The position numbers and the translations under genes are program-made. DNA of 64,000 bases, taken from positions 1 through 64,000 of the forward strand of contig DASYUL010000092.1 of the NCBI GenBank assembly GCA_036001245.1, read 5' to 3'. Positions within the stretch are counted from its first letter, which is position 1. Every line of letters starts with the position of its first letter. Positions 48,391 to 58,313 of this stretch are shown piece after piece. This stretch comes from Gp7-AA6 sp036001245 (lineage in GTDB: Bacteria; Acidobacteriota; Thermoanaerobaculia; UBA5066; Gp7-AA6). The notes under the pieces were generated by a model. It saw nothing but the letters and a program-made list of their open reading frames with translations, searched no databases and had not been told where the DNA came from.

Positions 48391-51258
48391 ATGCAGGTGG
48401 GAAAGATCCGGGTCGAAGAGCTGGCGGCGCAGATGGGGATCGGGAGCAAGGAAGTCCTCTTCCTGCTCCAGTCGATCGGCGTCGACGTGAAGTCCCCGCA
48501 GGCGGCGCTCGATGATTCGACGGTGCTCGCGATCCTTCAGGGAAAGACGCACGCTCCCAAGCAGTTGATCGTCCGCGACACGGAGTCGAAGGCGTTCCGG
48601 CCGCAGAAGAGCGCGCTCTCGCGCATCAAGATCATCGAGAAGACCGCGGCGCCTGCCGCTCCCGCGCCGTCCGAGCCGGAGCCGGAGGCCGTCTCTCCCC
48701 CGGCGCGCCCGGCTCCCGCCCCGGTCGCCGCGGCCGCCGCGGAGCCCAAGGCGAAGCCCGCCGAGCCGGCGCGCACGGCGGTCGTCACGGCGGAGCCGGA
48801 ACCCGAGCCCGTCGCTCCACCGAAGCCCCCTCTCCCGCGCAAGATCGTTCTCCCGCCGCCCCGTCCCCCGGCGGGACGGCCGATGGCGCCGGCGGGAATG
48901 GCGCGTCCGGGAGCGCCGGGAGCGCCGCGACCGACCGGGCCCGCACGCCCGATGGGTCCCGCCGCCGGGATCTCGCGTCCGATGGGTCCCGCGTCCGGTT
49001 CACCGGGCCGCCCCGCACCGTCCATCTATCGCCCGACGCCGGGCGGCCCCGGAATGCGTCCGGCGGGAACGCCGACGCGCCCCGGCGGTCCGGCCGGCCG
49101 GCCCGGCCCGCTCGGCCGGCCGATGGGGCCCGGGCGCGCCGCCGCGCCCCCGCCGGTGACCGGAGAGCGCGGGCCGGCGAAGCGAAAGAAGGAAGACGAG
49201 AAGGACACGAAGAAGCCCGCGGCGAAGCGGGGCGCGAAACCGAAGATCACGGTCGCCGACGAGGTCGATCTTCGCGAGTTCGTGGGCGCCTACGAAGAGG
49301 ACACGTACTCGGACATCTCTCTTCCGCTGATCGAGAAGGGCGAGGGGGCGGAGGGAGCCGAGGCGGATGCCGCTTTCGAGCCGAAGCCGGTCTCCAAGTC
49401 CGCGATGCGCCGCGCGGCGAAGTCCACGCGCGCGCACGACTCGGGCAAGCTGCTCGAGTTCAAGAAGCCGATGCCGACGGGACCGATCTTCCTCTCCGAA
49501 GGAGTCACGGTCAAAGAGCTGTCAGAGAAGCTCGGCGTCCTTGCGAAGGACATCCAGCGCCTTCTGATGTCGCGCGGCATCCTCGCAACCGTCAACCAGA
49601 CCCTCGACGCTCCGACGGCGATCCAGATCGCGAAGGAGGTCGGCGTCGAAGCGGCCGTCGTATCTTTCGAGGAAGAGCTCGAGCTCGCGCGAAGCGGACA
49701 AGAAAGCGTTCCGGCGCAAGAAGCCGCGGCGCCCGTCGCCCGCGCTCCCCGCGCGCCCGTCGTCACCGTGATGGGCCACGTCGACCACGGGAAGACGTCG
49801 CTTCTCGACGCGATCCGCCAGACCAAGGTCGCGGAGGGCGAGGCCGGCGGGATCACCCAGCACATCGGCGCCTACAGGGCGGAGGTCCACGGCCGGCCGA
49901 TCGTCTTCCTCGACACGCCGGGCCACGAGGCGTTCACCTCGATGCGAGCGCGAGGCGCGAAGGCGACCGACATCGTCGTGCTGGTCGTCGCCGCCGACGA
50001 CGGGGTGATGCCCCAGACGATCGAGGCGATCGATCACGCCCGCGCTGCCAAGGTCCCCATCGTCGTGGCGATCAACAAGGTCGACAAGCCGAACGCGAAC
50101 GCCGATCGCGTTCGCAAGGAGCTCGCCGACCAGGGCGTGCTCCTCGAGTCGTGGGGCGGCGACGTACCGTCGGCCGAGATCTCCGCGCTCAAGAAGCAGG
50201 GAATCGATCAGCTGCTCGAGCTCCTCCTGATCGTCGCGGACATGCAGGAGCTCTCGGCCCCCATCGCGGAGGAGTCCCGCGGCGTCGTGCTCGAGGCGCG
50301 GCGCGAGGCGGGCCGCGGGAACGTGGCGACCGTCCTCGTTCAGTCCGGAACGCTCAAGGTCGGCGACGCCTTTTTCGCCGGATCGGTGTTCGGAAGGGTC
50401 CGCTCGATGACGGATGACCGCGGAGCGCGATTGACGGAAGCCGGTCCCGCCACACCGGTCGAGGTGACCGGTTTCGAGGACCTGCCGCAGGCGGGCGACG
50501 CATTCCAGGTGGTCGAGGACGAGACCAAGGCGCGCTCCGTCGCTGCATTCCGCCAGCTGCGCGAGAGGGAGAGGGCGATGGCCGCCAGCCAGAAGCTCTC
50601 ACTCGATCAACTCTTCAACAAGATCCAGGAAGGGCGGATCAAGGACCTTCCGCTCATCGTCAAGGCCGACGTCGCGGGATCCGCGGAAGTGCTCTCGCAG
50701 GCGTTGAAGAACCTTTCGAACGAGAAGGTCAAGGTCACCCTCCTCCACGTCGGGGTTGGCGCCGTCAACATCAACGACGTGCTCCTCGCGTCGGCGTCCG
50801 GCGCGATCATCGTCGGCTTCAACGTGCGGCCCGAGAAGAAGGCCGAGACCGAAGCGGAAAAGAGCGGCGTCGAGATCCGCCTCCATACCGTCATCTACAA
50901 CGTCACCGACGAGATCCGGAAGGCGATGGAGGGTCTGCTCGATCCGACGTTGAAGGAAGTCGCGCGCGGGCGGGCCGAGGTGCGGGACACCTTCCGGGTG
51001 CCGAAGTTCGGCGTCGTCGCCGGCTGCTACGTGACGGAGGGCTCGATCGGACGCAACTCGCCGGTGCGGCTGCTCCGCGACAACCGCGTGATCTACGAAG
51101 GCAAGATCGCTTCGCTCCGCCGCTTCAAGGACGACGTCTCGGAAGTCAAGCAGGGGTTCGAGTGCGGCATCGGGCTCGAGCGCTATCAGGACGTGAAGGT
51201 CGGCGATGTGATCGAGGCGTATCAGGTCGAGAAGATCGCCGGGGTCATGGAAGCGTGA
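48391..51258 (+). CDS. infB: translation initiation factor IF-2
   Basis: GTPase that brings fMet-tRNA to the ribosome; 955 residues. The IF2N domain starts MQVGKIRVEELAAQMGIGSKEVL. A long Pro/Ala/Gly-rich linker is followed by the G domain with G1 GHVDHGKTSLL, G3 DTPGHEAF and G4 NKVDK, then the beta-barrel and C-terminal domains. The start codon directly follows the nusA stop with no gap. The stop codon lies inside the first unit of a heptamer array. Confidence 0.97.
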   Translation: MQVGKIRVEELAAQMGIGSKEVLFLLQSIGVDVKSPQAALDDSTVLAILQGKTHAPKQLIVRDTESKAFRPQKSALSRIKIIEKTAAPAAPAPSEPEPEAVSPPARPAPAPVAAAAAEPKAKPAEPARTAVVTAEPEPEPVAPPKPPLPRKIVLPPPRPPAGRPMAPAGMARPGAPGAPRPTGPARPMGPAAGISRPMGPASGSPGRPAPSIYRPTPGGPGMRPAGTPTRPGGPAGRPGPLGRPMGPGRAAAPPPVTGERGPAKRKKEDEKDTKKPAAKRGAKPKITVADEVDLREFVGAYEEDTYSDISLPLIEKGEGAEGAEADAAFEPKPVSKSAMRRAAKSTRAHDSGKLLEFKKPMPTGPIFLSEGVTVKELSEKLGVLAKDIQRLLMSRGILATVNQTLDAPTAIQIAKEVGVEAAVVSFEEELELARSGQESVPAQEAAAPVARAPRAPVVTVMGHVDHGKTSLLDAIRQTKVAEGEAGGITQHIGAYRAEVHGRPIVFLDTPGHEAFTSMRARGAKATDIVVLVVAADDGVMPQTIEAIDHARAAKVPIVVAINKVDKPNANADRVRKELADQGVLLESWGGDVPSAEISALKKQGIDQLLELLLIVADMQELSAPIAEESRGVVLEARREAGRGNVATVLVQSGTLKVGDAFFAGSVFGRVRSMTDDRGARLTEAGPATPVEVTGFEDLPQAGDAFQVVEDETKARSVAAFRQLRERERAMAASQKLSLDQLFNKIQEGRIKDLPLIVKADVAGSAEVLSQALKNLSNEKVKVTLLHVGVGAVNINDVLLASASGAIIVGFNVRPEKKAETEAEKSGVEIRLHTVIYNVTDEIRKAMEGLLDPTLKEVARGRAEVRDTFRVPKFGVVAGCYVTEGSIGRNSPVRLLRDNRVIYEGKIASLRRFKDDVSEVKQGFECGIGLERYQDVKVGDVIEAYQVEKIAGVMEA

Positions 51259-51334
51259 ACAGTCAACAGTAAACGGTAAACAGGCCGGAGCCATTCGGGC
51301 CCGTTCCTCTGTTCACTGCTGTTCACTGTTCACC
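51255..51334. repeat. facing heptamer arrays between infB and ylxP
   Basis: First: GTGAACA, GTCAACA, GTAAACG, GTAAACA (51255-51282). Second: GTTCACT, GCT, GTTCACT, GTTCACC (51311-51334), the inverse complement type. Both keep a 7-bp register apart from one 3-bp insertion. The infB stop codon lies in the first unit. Confidence 0.78.
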
Positions 51335-51337
51335 TCC

Positions 51338-51625
51338 ATGGTTCTCGCCTACGCCGTCTTCGACCTCCATCTGCCCGGCTGCCGAGGCTTGAAGGAGAAG
51401 CGGATGATCGTCCGCAGCTTGAAGACGCGCCTTCGAAACGAGTTCGAGGTCTCGGCGGCGGAAGTCGGTTCGCAGGACTTGCGCGAAAGGGCGGAGCTCG
51501 CGGTTGCCGCGGTCGGACCGGATCAGGTGCCCCTGGACGCGCTGCTGCAGAAGATCCTGAGATTCGTCGAGGAGAACCTCGACGGTGAATTGCTGAATTA
51601 CCAAAATGAATTCATCCATGTTTAG
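51338..51625 (+). CDS. DUF503 family protein (YlxP-like)
   Basis: A 95-residue protein with the DUF503 pattern: LHLPGCRGLKEKRMIVRSLKTRLRNEFEVSAAEVGSQDL and a C-terminal helix-rich end. YlxP lies between infB and rbfA in many bacteria and is thought to be linked to ribosome assembly; its biochemistry is not settled. The gene is of normal length. It sits between a heptamer array and the family C repeat. Confidence 0.87.
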   Translation: MVLAYAVFDLHLPGCRGLKEKRMIVRSLKTRLRNEFEVSAAEVGSQDLRERAELAVAAVGPDQVPLDALLQKILRFVEENLDGELLNYQNEFIHV

Positions 51626-51632
51626 GCCCTCA

Positions 51633-51853
51633 TGTCATTCCGAGCGAAGCGAGGGATCTGACAGCGAAGCTGTCATCCTGAGCGAAGCGAAGGATCTCTT
51701 CCTCAACGCGGAGAGATCCTTCGTCGCTACGCTCGTGAGGACATGGATTAGCGCCGTCTCGACGACGGCGCTTGTCGCGCTCTGCGGCCGTTCGCAAGCT
51801 CACGTCCGCAGATGACGCTCGGTGCCCTCGGGCCTGCGGCCCTCGGAATGACA
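51633..51853. repeat. nested family C palindromic repeat between ylxP and rbfA
   Basis: An outer pair TGTCATTCCGAG (51633) and CTCGGAATGACA (51853) encloses a second pair starting TGTCATCCTGAG (about 51671) with GATCT/AGATC arms. The 220-bp insert could fold as a branched RNA in the operon transcript. It is a longer relative of 32732-32805. Confidence 0.72.
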
Positions 51854-51870
51854 GGCGACGGAGGAACCGG

Positions 51871-52236
51871 ATGAAGAAAGACTCCCGCCGCAGTCAGCGC
51901 GTCGCCGACCTCGTCCGAGCGGAGCTCTCCCTCCTGCTCTTGACCGAGGCGCACGACCCGGGCGTCAAAACCGTCACCATCACCGAAATCGAGATGCCGA
52001 CGGACCTGAAGTCCGCCCGGGTCTACTTCACGGCGCGCGGCGACGAGTCCGCGCTCGCCCGCGCTTCCGAAGGGCTCGCCCGCGCCGCGGGATACCTGCG
52101 GCGGGAGGTGGGACGGCGGTGCGGACTGCGCTACGCGCCCGAGCTCTTTTTTCAGCCGGATCGGTCCTACGAGCGCGGCGCGCGAATCGACGAGCTTCTC
52201 TCACAGGTTCTGCCTGCGCGCGAAGAAGAACCGTGA
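51871..52236 (+). CDS. rbfA: 30S ribosome-binding factor RbfA
   Basis: A KH-fold cold-shock and 16S-processing factor of 121 residues. RVADLVRAELSLLLLTEAHDPGVKTVTITEIEMPTDLKSARVYF and LRYAPELFFQPDRSYERGARIDELL match the family. The ATG at 51871 follows GGAGGAACC; the upstream open frame lies in a repeat. The last codons overlap the truB GTG start, so the two are coupled. Confidence 0.94.
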   Translation: MKKDSRRSQRVADLVRAELSLLLLTEAHDPGVKTVTITEIEMPTDLKSARVYFTARGDESALARASEGLARAAGYLRREVGRRCGLRYAPELFFQPDRSYERGARIDELLSQVLPAREEEP

Positions 52237-53162
52237 GACCGGCCGATCCCTTTCGCCGGGGCATTCTTTTCCTTCTCGACAAGCCCGCCGGCCTGACGTC
52301 TCACGACGTCGTCGAACGGGTGCGGCAGGCCGTCGCGCTCCCCCGCATCGGGCACAGCGGCACCCTCGATCCGATGGCAACCGGACTTCTTCTTCTCTGC
52401 GCGGGAGAAGCGGCGCGCCTTCAGGGCTTCTTCACCTTGATGGACAAGTCGTACGACGGCGTCATCCGGCTCGGCCGCGCGACGACGACCTACGACCGCG
52501 AGGGCGAGTCGGTCGGTCCCGAGCGCGACGTGCTCGGGATCCGGCGCGCCGACGTCGACGCGACCGCGGACGCGTTCCGCGGCGAGTTCCTGCAATCGCC
52601 GCCGCCGTACTCCGCCAAGAAGGTCGGTGGGCGAAAGTTCTACGAGATGGCCCGCAAGGGAGAGACCGTGCCGGTCGTCCCCAAGAAGGTGCGGGTCAAC
52701 GAGCTCCGCTTCGGGGAGCTCGACGAAGGACGCCTCCCCTTCACGATCTCCTGCTCGTCGGGCACTTACATCCGCTCGATCGCGAGCGAGCTCGGTGAGA
52801 AGCTCGGTTGCGGCGCGCACCTGGAGTCGCTCCGGCGGATCCGTATCGGGCAGTTCGCCGTGGAAGACGCGGTCCCGCTCGAGCGATTCGAAGCGATGAA
52901 CCCCGGCGAGCGGCTCGAGGCGCCCCACGCGATTCCGCTCGCGCGCGTCCCGTTCCCCTTCGAACGCGTTCGTCTCGCGTCGCTCGAGACCTGGAAGATC
53001 CGCAAGGGTCAGTCGATCCCGGCGCGGGGCGTCGCCTCGCGGGAGGGTGACTGGGTGGCGCTCGTCGGACCTTCGGACGAGATGGTCGCGCTCGGGCAGG
53101 TCACGCCGATCGGAACGCGCGGAGTGGCGCTGATTCGGCCGAAGTTGGTGCTCGCCGAATAG
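52233..53162 (+). CDS. truB: tRNA pseudouridine55 synthase TruB
   Basis: Makes pseudouridine 55 in the T-loop of tRNAs; 309 residues. Motif I (LDKPAGLTSHDVV), the catalytic-Asp region (GHSGTLDPMATGLLL), YDGVIRLGRATTTYD, PPPYSAKKVGGRKFYE and CSSGTYIRSIASELGEKL are present. A C-terminal PUA-type domain follows. The GTG at 52233 overlaps the rbfA stop (GTGA). It is followed by a facing heptamer array pair. Confidence 0.95.
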   Translation: MRPADPFRRGILFLLDKPAGLTSHDVVERVRQAVALPRIGHSGTLDPMATGLLLLCAGEAARLQGFFTLMDKSYDGVIRLGRATTTYDREGESVGPERDVLGIRRADVDATADAFRGEFLQSPPPYSAKKVGGRKFYEMARKGETVPVVPKKVRVNELRFGELDEGRLPFTISCSSGTYIRSIASELGEKLGCGAHLESLRRIRIGQFAVEDAVPLERFEAMNPGERLEAPHAIPLARVPFPFERVRLASLETWKIRKGQSIPARGVASREGDWVALVGPSDEMVALGQVTPIGTRGVALIRPKLVLAE

Positions 53163-53163
53163 G

Positions 53164-53249
53164 TCTCAGCGCTCAGCTTTCAGCACGCTCAGCTTTCAGC
53201 ACGCTCAGCTTTCAGCTTTGCCTCGCCGACTCGAAGCTGAGAACTGACA
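53164..53249. repeat. facing heptamer arrays between truB and rpsO
   Basis: TCTCAGC, GCTCAGC, TTTCAGC, then two copies of AC-GCTCAGC-TTTCAGC (53164-53216). GCTGAGA and ACTGACA (53236-53249) are in inverse sequence. Mostly 7-bp register with 2-bp insertions. Confidence 0.72.
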
Positions 53250-53316
53250 GGTCGGAGCTCTTTGTGCTAGGCTGACCGATTGAGAAAAAAGTAGAGAGAA
53301 GAGAGTTGGAGGACAA

Positions 53317-53592
53317 GTGAACGTCACCGAGCATCGAGCCGAGAAGCCGAACATCCTGCGGCAATATCGGACCCACGACAACGACACGGGCTCGCCCGAA
53401 GTCCAGGTTGCGCTGTTGACGAACCGGATCACCTACCTGACGGACCACTTCAAGTCGAACGCAAAGGACCATCACTCCCGCCGCGGTCTCCTGAAGCTCG
53501 TCAGCCGACGCCGCCGTCTACTCGATTACCTGAAGTCGGAGAATCCGGCGCGCTACCATCGGCTGATCGAGCGGCTCGGCATCCGCAAGTAA
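53317..53592 (+). CDS. rpsO: 30S ribosomal protein S15
   Basis: Small-subunit protein S15 (91 residues) with the typical HDNDTGSPEVQVALLTNRITYLTDHFKSNAKDHHSRRGLLKLVSRRRRLLDYLK core. GTG start with GGAGG six bases upstream. The rpsO-pnp order is conserved. Length is normal. Confidence 0.97.
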   Translation: MNVTEHRAEKPNILRQYRTHDNDTGSPEVQVALLTNRITYLTDHFKSNAKDHHSRRGLLKLVSRRRRLLDYLKSENPARYHRLIERLGIRK

Positions 53593-53700
53593 CCGACCCC
53601 TCCGGCCGGCGCCGGGCCGCCGCGCGATCTCGCGGCAGCCGGGAATTCAGCCAACCGCCCGATCGGCTCCGCCGGTGGTCATCGACCATAAGGAAGAATC

Positions 53701-55929
<2,229 letters not shown>

Positions 55930-56064
55930 CACCTCGAGGGGACACTCGTCCGCGGACGAATTCCCTAAATGACTGAATCAAGGCGGCTTGGAGAAGGTGG
56001 GCAGCCCCCGGCCGCCGGCATACGGCTTGCTGATTTACCGCCCCGAGCAAGGAGGTGCTCCAAC

Positions 56065-56919
56065 ATGCGAACCCGGAAGCTCGAATTTCTCACGCTGGCG
56101 GTTCTGACGGGGGCGATCGCCCTCGGTTCAGCCGCGTGCCAGAAGAAGACCGAGACGACGGTCTCGACCGCGCCGGCGGCGGACGCCGTCACCACCACCA
56201 CGACGACCACGACGACCACTTCATCGGCGCTCGTTCCGGCCGCGGAGACGACGGTCGTCACGGCGGACCCGGTGATCGTCTCGCAGCGCAACGCGACGCG
56301 GCGCCGCGCGGCGAGTCAGTCGCGGACCGCGTCGAGGCAGACGCGCGAGGGACGGTCCGGCTCTTCCGAGGAACGGCAGGCGCCTCCGCCTCCCCCGGCG
56401 CGAGCAGCGAGGGAGATCCCGGAGGGGACCATCCTGAGGGTCGCGTTCGACGAGCCGATCTCGACCGCGACGGCGAAGGTCGGTGACACGGTTCGCGGTC
56501 GGCTGCTGGACGACGTACTCGCCGACGACGGATCGGTCGTCGCACCGTCGGGCAGCCGGGTGGTCGGAACGATCGAGCACGTCGTCGACTCGGGCAAGCT
56601 CGCGCGTCCCGCGGAACTGCGGTTCCGGTTGACGGAGCTCGAGACCCGCGCCGGCACGGTCCCGATTCAGACGTCGGCGTACGAACGCGTCGGCAAGACG
56701 CACACGAAGAGGAACGTCGAGTACATCGCCGGCGGCGCCGCGGTCGGAGCCATCGTCGGCCAGGTCCTCGGCAAGGACACCGAGTCGACTCTGAAGGGCG
56801 CGGCCGCCGGCGCGGCGGTCGGCACCGGAGTCGCCGCAGCGACGGGGGACCTCGACTTCACGATCGACGCCGGGCGCACCGTCGCGTTCACACTGGAGCA
56901 GCCGGTGCGAATCCGATAG
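56065..56919 (+). CDS. lipoprotein with glycine-zipper and Thr-rich tract
   Basis: A probable outer- or inner-membrane lipoprotein of 284 residues. The signal (LTLAVLTGAIALGSAAC) ends in a lipobox Cys. A tract of about ten threonines (encoded by ACC/ACG repeats) follows, then a beta-rich domain (EGTILRVAFDEPISTATAKVGDTVRGRLLDDVLADDGSVVAPSGSRVVGTI) and a glycine-rich segment (GGAAVGAIVGQVLGKD and GAAAGAAVGTG) that may form a membrane zipper. ATG 56065 follows AAGGAGGTG. I recognise no named family. Confidence 0.78.
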   Translation: MRTRKLEFLTLAVLTGAIALGSAACQKKTETTVSTAPAADAVTTTTTTTTTTSSALVPAAETTVVTADPVIVSQRNATRRRAASQSRTASRQTREGRSGSSEERQAPPPPPARAAREIPEGTILRVAFDEPISTATAKVGDTVRGRLLDDVLADDGSVVAPSGSRVVGTIEHVVDSGKLARPAELRFRLTELETRAGTVPIQTSAYERVGKTHTKRNVEYIAGGAAVGAIVGQVLGKDTESTLKGAAAGAAVGTGVAAATGDLDFTIDAGRTVAFTLEQPVRIR

Positions 56920-56934
56920 CGCGCTTCGCGAAAT

Positions 56935-56965
56935 GTGGATCTGACCCTCTTCGAGGATCAGACCC
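56935..56965. repeat. family A palindromic repeat with compensatory changes
   Basis: GTGGATCTGACCCTC, TTCG loop, AGGATCAGACCC. It differs from the copy at 17155 by paired changes on both sides of the stem (CCC/GGG to CTC/GAG), so base pairing is maintained. Confidence 0.75.
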
Positions 56966-56968
56966 TGA

Positions 56969-56995
56969 GACCGCCCGCAGGGGCGGTCTTTTTTT
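56969..56995 (+). terminator. intrinsic terminator after the lipoprotein gene
   Basis: GACCGCC (56969-56975), loop CGCAGG, GGCGGTC (56982-56988), followed by seven T. A clear Rho-independent terminator. Confidence 0.9.
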
Positions 56996-57000
56996 GCTCC

Positions 57001-57170
57001 GGGGTCAGACCCCTTCGGGATCAGACCCCTCCGGCGCGGCGAGAGGCCGCCCTTCGGGCGGCTGCCGATCGGCTGCTCAGACCGATATGCGGGGTCAGAC
57101 CCCTTCGGGATCAGACCCCTCCAGCGCGGCGAAAGGCCGCCCTTCGGGCGGCTGCCGATCGGCTGCTCAG
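57001..57170. repeat. tandem 80-bp duplicated element
   Basis: Two copies (57001-57080 and 57091-57170) match in 78 of 80 positions with a 90-bp period. Each contains a family A core (GGGGTCAGACCCC, TTCGGG, ATCAGACCCC) and GGCCGCCCTTCGGGCGGC with a TTCG loop. The stop codon of the metallopeptidase gene (57169-57167) lies in the second copy. Confidence 0.8.
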
Positions 57171-57538
57171 TAAGGCATCTCCTCATCCCCCAACCCGAGC
57201 AGGTGCCCGAGCTCGTGGACGACGGTCTCGCGGATCTCGCGCACCGCCTCGCCGCGCGTCGTGCAAGTGCGCAGGATCGGCCCCCGGAAGATCGCCACCT
57301 GCGCCGGGAGGCTGGAGACGACCCGATCGCGCTCGAAGTACGGCGCTCCGCGGAAGATCCCGAAGAGCTCTTCGTCGTCGGGCGTGTCGGTCTCGTCGTA
57401 GTCTTCGTCGGACGGCTCCTCCTCGACGACCACGACGACGTTGTCGAGATAGCGGCGAAAGGTCTCCGGCACGCCGCCGAGCGCTTCCTCGACGAGCGCC
57501 TCGAATTCCTTCGGCGAGATCCGCTGCGGGCTCGTCAC
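57167..57538 (-). CDS. small zincin-type metallopeptidase (DUF1025-like)
   Basis: A 123-residue protein with the zinc-binding motif HELGHLLGL near its C-terminus and the preceding IRETVVHE. It matches the small PF06262-type metallopeptidase family of unknown substrate. The acidic middle (EEPSDEDYDETDTPDDEEL) is usual in the family. The GTG at 57538 overlaps the tatD stop (GTGA). The end lies in a repeat, which gives the last residues and stop. Confidence 0.87.
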   Translation of the reverse strand: MTSPQRISPKEFEALVEEALGGVPETFRRYLDNVVVVVEEEPSDEDYDETDTPDDEELFGIFRGAPYFERDRVVSSLPAQVAIFRGPILRTCTTRGEAVREIRETVVHELGHLLGLGDEEMPY

Positions 57539-58305
57539 GCGGGGCGCCGGAAGAAAAGCCGCTCGTAGTTCGCCGTCGTCGCCTCCGCCACGCGGTCGAG
57601 GGTGACGCGGTGGATCTCGGCGAGCTTCTTCGCGGTCTCGACGACGAAGGCCGGCTCGCAGCGCTTCCCCCTGTGCGGCACCGGCGCGAGGTAGGGCGAG
57701 TCGGTCTCGACGAGGATCGAGTCGAGCGGCAGCCCCGCCGCGGCCTCGCGGACGTTGTCGGCGCCGCGGAACGTGATCATCCCGGAGAACGAGACGTGGT
57801 AGCCAAGGTCGAGAACCCGGCGCCCGTACTCCGCGGTCTCCGTGAAGGAGTGGAGGACGCCGGCGTTCTCCCGCGGTCCGAGCCTTTCCAGCAGCGCGAG
57901 GAGCTCCGGGCCGCTCTCGCGGTTGTGCAGGATCACGGGCAGGCCGCGGCGCCGCGCGAGATCGAGCATCCACTCGAGGACCTCGACCTGTTTGTCGCGC
58001 GGGGAGAGGTCGTAATGAAAGTCGAGCCCCACCTCCCCGACCGCTGCGACCTCCGGCCGCAGGGCCATCGCCTCGAGGGCGGAGCCGTCTCGGTTACGAT
58101 CGAAGTGCTTCGCCTCGTGGGGATGTACCCCGACTGCGGCGACGACGCCGTCGTGCGCGGCGGCAACGGCCACCGCCTGCGCCGAGTCCATGAGAGTCGT
58201 GCCCGGGACGAGGAAGCGGTCGACGCCCGCGGCGCGCGCCCGAGAGAGCACGTCGGAGAGCACGCCCTCCCCCATCTGGAGGTGGCAGTGCGAGTCCGCG
58301 AGCAC
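57535..58305 (-). CDS. tatD: TatD-family metal-dependent DNase
   Basis: A TIM-barrel hydrolase of 256 residues (DNase/3'-5' exonuclease in known relatives). Metal ligands lie in ADSHCHLQ, GVHPHEAKHF, GEVGLDFHYD, ILHNRESGPE, HSFTETAEYG and ETDSPYLAP. Length is normal. GTG 58305 lies 8 nt after metG; metG-tatD neighbours are common. A small metallopeptidase gene is coupled downstream. Confidence 0.92.
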   Translation of the reverse strand: MLADSHCHLQMGEGVLSDVLSRARAAGVDRFLVPGTTLMDSAQAVAVAAAHDGVVAAVGVHPHEAKHFDRNRDGSALEAMALRPEVAAVGEVGLDFHYDLSPRDKQVEVLEWMLDLARRRGLPVILHNRESGPELLALLERLGPRENAGVLHSFTETAEYGRRVLDLGYHVSFSGMITFRGADNVREAAAGLPLDSILVETDSPYLAPVPHRGKRCEPAFVVETAKKLAEIHRVTLDRVAEATTANYERLFFRRPA

Positions 58306-58313
58306 GGGAAGTT

